From: Desulfurococcales archaeon
GTDB taxonomy: Archaea; Thermoproteota; Thermoprotei_A; Sulfolobales; NBVN01
NCBI GenBank assembly: GCA_021158735.1
Contig: JAGGUC010000012.1
Coordinates: 1 to 8,392 of the forward strand
DNA length: 8,392 bases
Reading direction: 5' to 3'
Shown here piece after piece: positions 5,380-8,392 of the stretch; position 1 is the first letter of the stretch; each line of letters opens with the position of its first letter. The notes below the pieces were generated by a model that was not told the origin of the DNA, ran no database searches, and was given only the letters and a program-made list of their open reading frames with translations. Made by a program: the position numbers and the translations under genes.

Positions 5380-6518
5380 TCATAGTAGGTCTTGCCTCTA
5401 CAGTAGTTTACTTTCTCGCCACCACACTGATCATGTCGGTTCTAGCCAGGTACTCACGTGACCTAGGTATTGATGTCGTCTCCACTAGCTTCATATGGTC
5501 GCTCGTCTACTTAGTAGCATTCTTCATGAGGCCAGTCGCTGGATACATAGCCGACAGAGCAAGCAGCTACCTTGCAATGTCCTTAGGGAGCTTCTTCGTT
5601 GCCGTCGCCTCAGTAACGTACTTGTTCTCAAGGGGATTCACTGTCTTAGTTATGGGGAGGATACTGCACGGTGTCGGCGCAGGATACTTCATATCGCCCT
5701 CAATAGCGGCAGTAGCTGCGGCTGCTGGCGAGAAGGCTGGGATGGCCTTGGGGGTTAGGTCAATGCTGATATCACTTACCTCCATAGCTGCGCCCCCCAT
5801 AGCGGGATTCATTGTAGACTCCATGGGATATGCCCTAATCTTCATTCTGGCGGCAGGGCTCTCGGCAGTCACCGCACTACTTAATGGCGCTGAAGCCTTA
5901 AGGAGTAGGGCGGAGGTCAGGAGAAGGTCGGGGGCTGGCTGGCGTGAGGCACTTAACAAGCTTGTTGTCACGGTCATGGCTGCAGCTCTATTTAATGGTA
6001 CGCTGTTCCTAACGCTCTCAGGTATGCTTCAGGCACACTACAGGGACTTAGGTTATGAAGCGAAGACCTACGGGTACTTCCTCATGTTCTTCGGGATCAG
6101 TAGCATATTCTCAAGGTTCATAGCAGGGAAGCTCTCAACATGTAGGAACCCAGCAACCATAGCTCTTGTAGGTCACGTCATAACTGCTACGTCAGTTCTA
6201 ATGCTGAGTAACTGGTACCTAGTGCCACTAAGCTACATAGTGGCGTTGATGTACGGGTTCGGTATAGGGCTCACAGTACCTACTCAGCAACTCATAGTTA
6301 CCCATGCAGTACCTGAAGAAGTCAGGAATAGAGCGATGTCTTTCTACGCTATGGGGTTTGATTTAGGGGGCTTCATAGGTCCTATGATCTTCGGCTACAT
6401 AGCCTCTATTCAAGGGTATGTAATGAGCTATAAGTACCTCCTAATATCACCTATTGGAGCAGCCGTACTGATGGCCTACATAACTCTAAAGATGACTGGT
6501 AGAGGTCTGAGTTTTTAA
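5361..6518 (+). CDS. MFS transporter, 12 membrane segments
   Basis: A major facilitator superfamily permease of 385 residues in the cytoplasmic membrane. It begins with a hydrophobic span (GLIVGLASTVVYFLATTLIM) and shows the MFS motif A between helices 2 and 3 as GYIADRASSYLAM. This is followed by a helix 4 motif GRILHGVGAGYF and a helix 5 motif AAPPIAGFIVDSMGY. A basic central loop (LRSRAEVRRRSGAGWREAL) separates the two six-helix halves, and the length is usual for the family. Its overall look resembles drug- or sugar-type efflux/uptake MFS, but nothing shows the substrate or direction. ATG 5361 is taken as start; GTG 5358 and ATG 5367 are in frame, and the latter has GTGAT and GAGG just before it. 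No TATA box at leaderless spacing is present; AGATATATCC near 5274 would give a ~60-nt leader. It converges with the B3/4 gene, their stop codons overlapping. Confidence 0.88.
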   Translation: MRMNRGLIVGLASTVVYFLATTLIMSVLARYSRDLGIDVVSTSFIWSLVYLVAFFMRPVAGYIADRASSYLAMSLGSFFVAVASVTYLFSRGFTVLVMGRILHGVGAGYFISPSIAAVAAAAGEKAGMALGVRSMLISLTSIAAPPIAGFIVDSMGYALIFILAAGLSAVTALLNGAEALRSRAEVRRRSGAGWREALNKLVVTVMAAALFNGTLFLTLSGMLQAHYRDLGYEAKTYGYFLMFFGISSIFSRFIAGKLSTCRNPATIALVGHVITATSVLMLSNWYLVPLSYIVALMYGFGIGLTVPTQQLIVTHAVPEEVRNRAMSFYAMGFDLGGFIGPMIFGYIASIQGYVMSYKYLLISPIGAAVLMAYITLKMTGRGLSF

Positions 6519-7234
6519 GCAGGCATGGGGGATGACGTAAGAACACATGCTGTCTCACACCAGCTCCAGCCTAACTTAACTAGTAGCTCAGCAACCCTGA
6601 CCGCAGCCTTTCTGACTGCGGACACAGGTACGTCAGGTACCCCTGCAGCGACTATGAGTACCTCCTCAGCGTCTTCCCTGACCATAGTGTCGGTGCTGTC
6701 TCTATGCGGGTACACATGCATAACAGTACCTCCGGCGTCTATAAAGATAGGTATGTTGGGTGGTAGACTTTCCGGCTCTCCCCCTATAGGTCTGAAGATC
6801 TCACCACCGCGACTTAATGTGATCTTAAATGGTGGCTCAGCCCTGCCGAGGTCATAGATCCCTATTGGGACTAGAGTCTCTACTGAGGCGATGTTGCCGG
6901 CATCAACGACGGGGTTGATTCTTGGGAAGGCGCCCCTCAGAACCCTCCTGACTAAGGCCTCACTAGCAGGCCTCGTCTTAGTAGGATCTATACCTATCCT
7001 CCAGTAGAACTTCCTGTACGCCCTAACCACAGGGTCGTTTCTCAGGCTCTTAAGATCGTGCACCCTAGGTATTTCCTTGAGCAACCTCCTTACTTCGGCA
7101 TCAAGTATATCTTGAGAGTGTTGGGTACCGCTAACCCACGCCACCGTGTACGCAACGAAAATACCTAGTGACTTAGCTGACCTGCTTAACTCAATGAGGC
7201 TATCCAGCTCCTTGCATAAACCCTCATGTCTCAC
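6515..7234 (-). CDS. Stand-alone B3/4 domain protein (PheRS-beta editing-domain relative)
   Basis: A 239-residue soluble protein. After a ~70-residue N-terminal part (ending LLKEIPRVHDLKSLRNDP) it carries a full B3/4 domain with the family's usual landmarks: VRAYRKFYWRIGIDPTKTRP, SEALVRRVLRG, PRINPVVDAGNIASVETLVP, IGIYDLG, a GGEIFRPIGG segment and HVYPHRDSTDT. In PheRS beta the B3/4 domain hydrolyses mischarged Tyr-tRNA(Phe). Free-standing copies are known in bacteria and archaea and are candidates for trans-editing of mischarged tRNA, but the substrate here is unproven. The frame is open from TTG 7252. I prefer GTG 7234 because GGAGGGTG (7248-7241) sits just before it as a ribosome site. With that start the gene overlaps the end of the upstream MFS gene by 11 nt, implying cotranscription and translational coupling. 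Confidence 0.85.
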   Translation of the reverse strand: MRHEGLCKELDSLIELSRSAKSLGIFVAYTVAWVSGTQHSQDILDAEVRRLLKEIPRVHDLKSLRNDPVVRAYRKFYWRIGIDPTKTRPASEALVRRVLRGAFPRINPVVDAGNIASVETLVPIGIYDLGRAEPPFKITLSRGGEIFRPIGGEPESLPPNIPIFIDAGGTVMHVYPHRDSTDTMVREDAEEVLIVAAGVPDVPVSAVRKAAVRVAELLVKLGWSWCETACVLTSSPMPA

Positions 7235-8392
7235 TCCCGCCACCCTCCTCAATAGGTAATTTTAACTTAAGTGATGTAAGCGTAATTAACGCACCGAATA
7301 CGCTGAGGCATACGACTATCAGCCATGTACCTGTGATAGCTAAAGCACTTATTATTAGGGTTACGGCAGGACCTATTAAAGTTGCTGAGTTAGCCAGCAA
7401 CCCTAGGGCGTAGCCAGCACGCGAAGCTATTTCCTCGGGGTAAGCAACAGTAGGTATTGACCAGAACGTAGGTCCTGTTCCCTGAACCGCAGCAACTACG
7501 AAGAGTGATGCGAGAAATACTACGGGGTCCTTAGCGACCAGTGCTATGATAGCGCCTGCAGCCGTCAGAGCATAGTGAATTATCTGTGTCAAGGCAATAC
7601 CCCTGAAGGTACCCCACCGTGTCGTTGCCTTCCTGCAGAGGTACCTAGCGATCATCCCTACTATGTAGGACCACACTATGTAGGAGCTCTCAAGGGTTGT
7701 CGAGGCTACATAGCCCTTAATCCCTAGCTGTTCCTCAGCTATGAAGTGTATTAGCGGTGCTAGGGTAAACACGATCCATAGCCCGGAGAAGAAGGTGAAC
7801 CCCCAAACCCAAGTAAATTTCCTTCTCCAGATACCGGGCTTGACCTCCTTAACCTCTCGCCCCGTAGGTGGGAGGGCTTCATCAGGTGTCAGCAGGACCC
7901 ACAGGACGGCTATGATAGTCATTAGCACGCCGAAGATCACGTAAGTGGTTCTCCAGCCAGTAACTGTGGCTAGGTAAGGACCCGCAGTGGAGCCCACTAA
8001 TCCACCTATGAATATACCTGAAACTATCGTACCTATAGCCAGCGTCCTGAAGCCAGGGAAGAACTTACCTCCCTGGTAAGAAAATATAGGTACTGAGGAC
8101 ATTACGAGTCCCTGCACAAACCTGAGGGCAGCGACGGCTAGTGCGTTAGGTATGAAGGGTATTAGTAGCTGGGGTATGGTAGCACAGAAGCCAGCGAACA
8201 GCACCGTAACCCTAGGGCGCTCCTCAAAAAACTTCGAGTGACCTATTAGGAAGGCGAAGAAGATACCCATAGAGTACGCTATCGCAGCCCACTGCATCTC
8301 AGCACTACTGAAGCCGTACTCAGCACTGATCACGTCCTTAAGAGAGGAGAAAAGGGTCAGGGCTGAGAAGTTAACAGCCATGAAGAGGAGGT
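7224..8392 (-). CDS. MFS transporter, N-terminus beyond right edge
   Basis: A second major facilitator superfamily permease, reading leftward, with at least 385 residues visible and a stop at 7224-7226. Helix 4 motif RFVQGLVMSSVPIF, the helix 5 motif GLVGSTAGPYLATVTGWRTTY and a charged central loop (EVKEVKPGIWRRKF) between the two six-helix halves identify the family. The helix 2-3 motif A is weak (IGHSKFFEERPRVTVL). The ATG at 8381 falls inside the expected first helix (LLFMAVNFSALTLF), the frame stays open to the window edge, and no ribosome site precedes it. The true start therefore almost certainly lies beyond 8392. The B3/4 gene follows with an overlapping frame. The substrate cannot be inferred; the protein is only distantly similar by eye to the other MFS gene here, so it is not a recent duplicate. 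Confidence 0.85.
   Translation of the reverse strand, partial: LLFMAVNFSALTLFSSLKDVISAEYGFSSAEMQWAAIAYSMGIFFAFLIGHSKFFEERPRVTVLFAGFCATIPQLLIPFIPNALAVAALRFVQGLVMSSVPIFSYQGGKFFPGFRTLAIGTIVSGIFIGGLVGSTAGPYLATVTGWRTTYVIFGVLMTIIAVLWVLLTPDEALPPTGREVKEVKPGIWRRKFTWVWGFTFFSGLWIVFTLAPLIHFIAEEQLGIKGYVASTTLESSYIVWSYIVGMIARYLCRKATTRWGTFRGIALTQIIHYALTAAGAIIALVAKDPVVFLASLFVVAAVQGTGPTFWSIPTVAYPEEIASRAGYALGLLANSATLIGPAVTLIISALAITGTWLIVVCLSVFGALITLTSLKLKLPIEEGGGSET
7241..7248 (-). promoter_or_regulatory. Ribosome binding site inside the MFS gene, for the B3/4 gene
   Basis: GGAGGGTG on the minus strand lies 6 nt (9 nt from the GGAGG core) before GTG 7234 and overlaps the last codons of the upstream MFS gene. 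It argues against TTG 7252 as the start, since that codon lies ahead of the site. Confidence 0.5.

Noticed and set aside
6525..6857. Plus-strand frame opposite the B3/4 gene
   Set aside because: Ser/Thr-rich shadow of a clear B3/4 coding sequence with no family features.
7224..8381. Complete MFS gene starting at ATG 8381
   Set aside because: The frame continues to the window edge, the ATG lies in the expected first helix and no ribosome site precedes it.

Overview
The window looks like chromosomal DNA of a hyperthermophilic archaeon, most likely in the Thermoproteota (Crenarchaeota). The supporting signs are strong use of AGG for Arg and ATA for Ile, GTG/TTG starts, TATA boxes about 26-28 nt upstream of start codons (leaderless or very short-leader mRNAs), short GGTGA-type ribosome sites, and a typical archaeal gene set (zinc-ribbon threonine synthase, KaiC/RAD55-like ATPase, SIMPL-domain protein, stand-alone B3/4 protein). 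No species can be named from the sequence. I see no mobile element, CRISPR array, rRNA or tRNA.

Layout. Positions 1-1179 (+) hold most of a threonine synthase whose first codons lie left of the window. After a short stretch with a doubtful 33-codon ORF comes a rightward run of little-known membrane-associated genes: a 208-aa protein with two membrane segments (1343-1969), a membrane-anchored bacterial-type PH-domain gene interrupted by an apparent frameshift in a run of five G (1984-2452), a 38-aa single-span membrane peptide not previously obvious because of its size (2645-2761), an exported or anchored SIMPL (DUF541) protein (2858-3691) and a 463-aa KaiC-like ATPase with one active and one degenerate RecA-type domain (3781-5172). 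Next comes a short spacer holding an open, protein-like but start-less reading frame on the minus strand, then a 12-helix MFS transporter (5361-6518, +). It converges on a minus-strand pair: a second MFS transporter (running off the right edge) and a stand-alone B3/4 protein related to the editing domain of PheRS beta. The stop codons of the two convergent units overlap.

How the genes may work together. The clearest functional coupling is the minus-strand MFS and B3/4 pair, where the reading frames overlap. The 1343-5172 stretch is a plausible envelope-related neighbourhood (membrane anchor, PH domain, SIMPL, small membrane peptide, regulatory ATPase). However, separate TATA boxes precede at least three of its genes, so it is not one operon and joint function is only an inference. 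The most concrete oddities are the split PH domain, a 22-bp perfect palindrome inside that same gene, the degenerate second half of the KaiC-like protein, and the start-less minus-strand frame.
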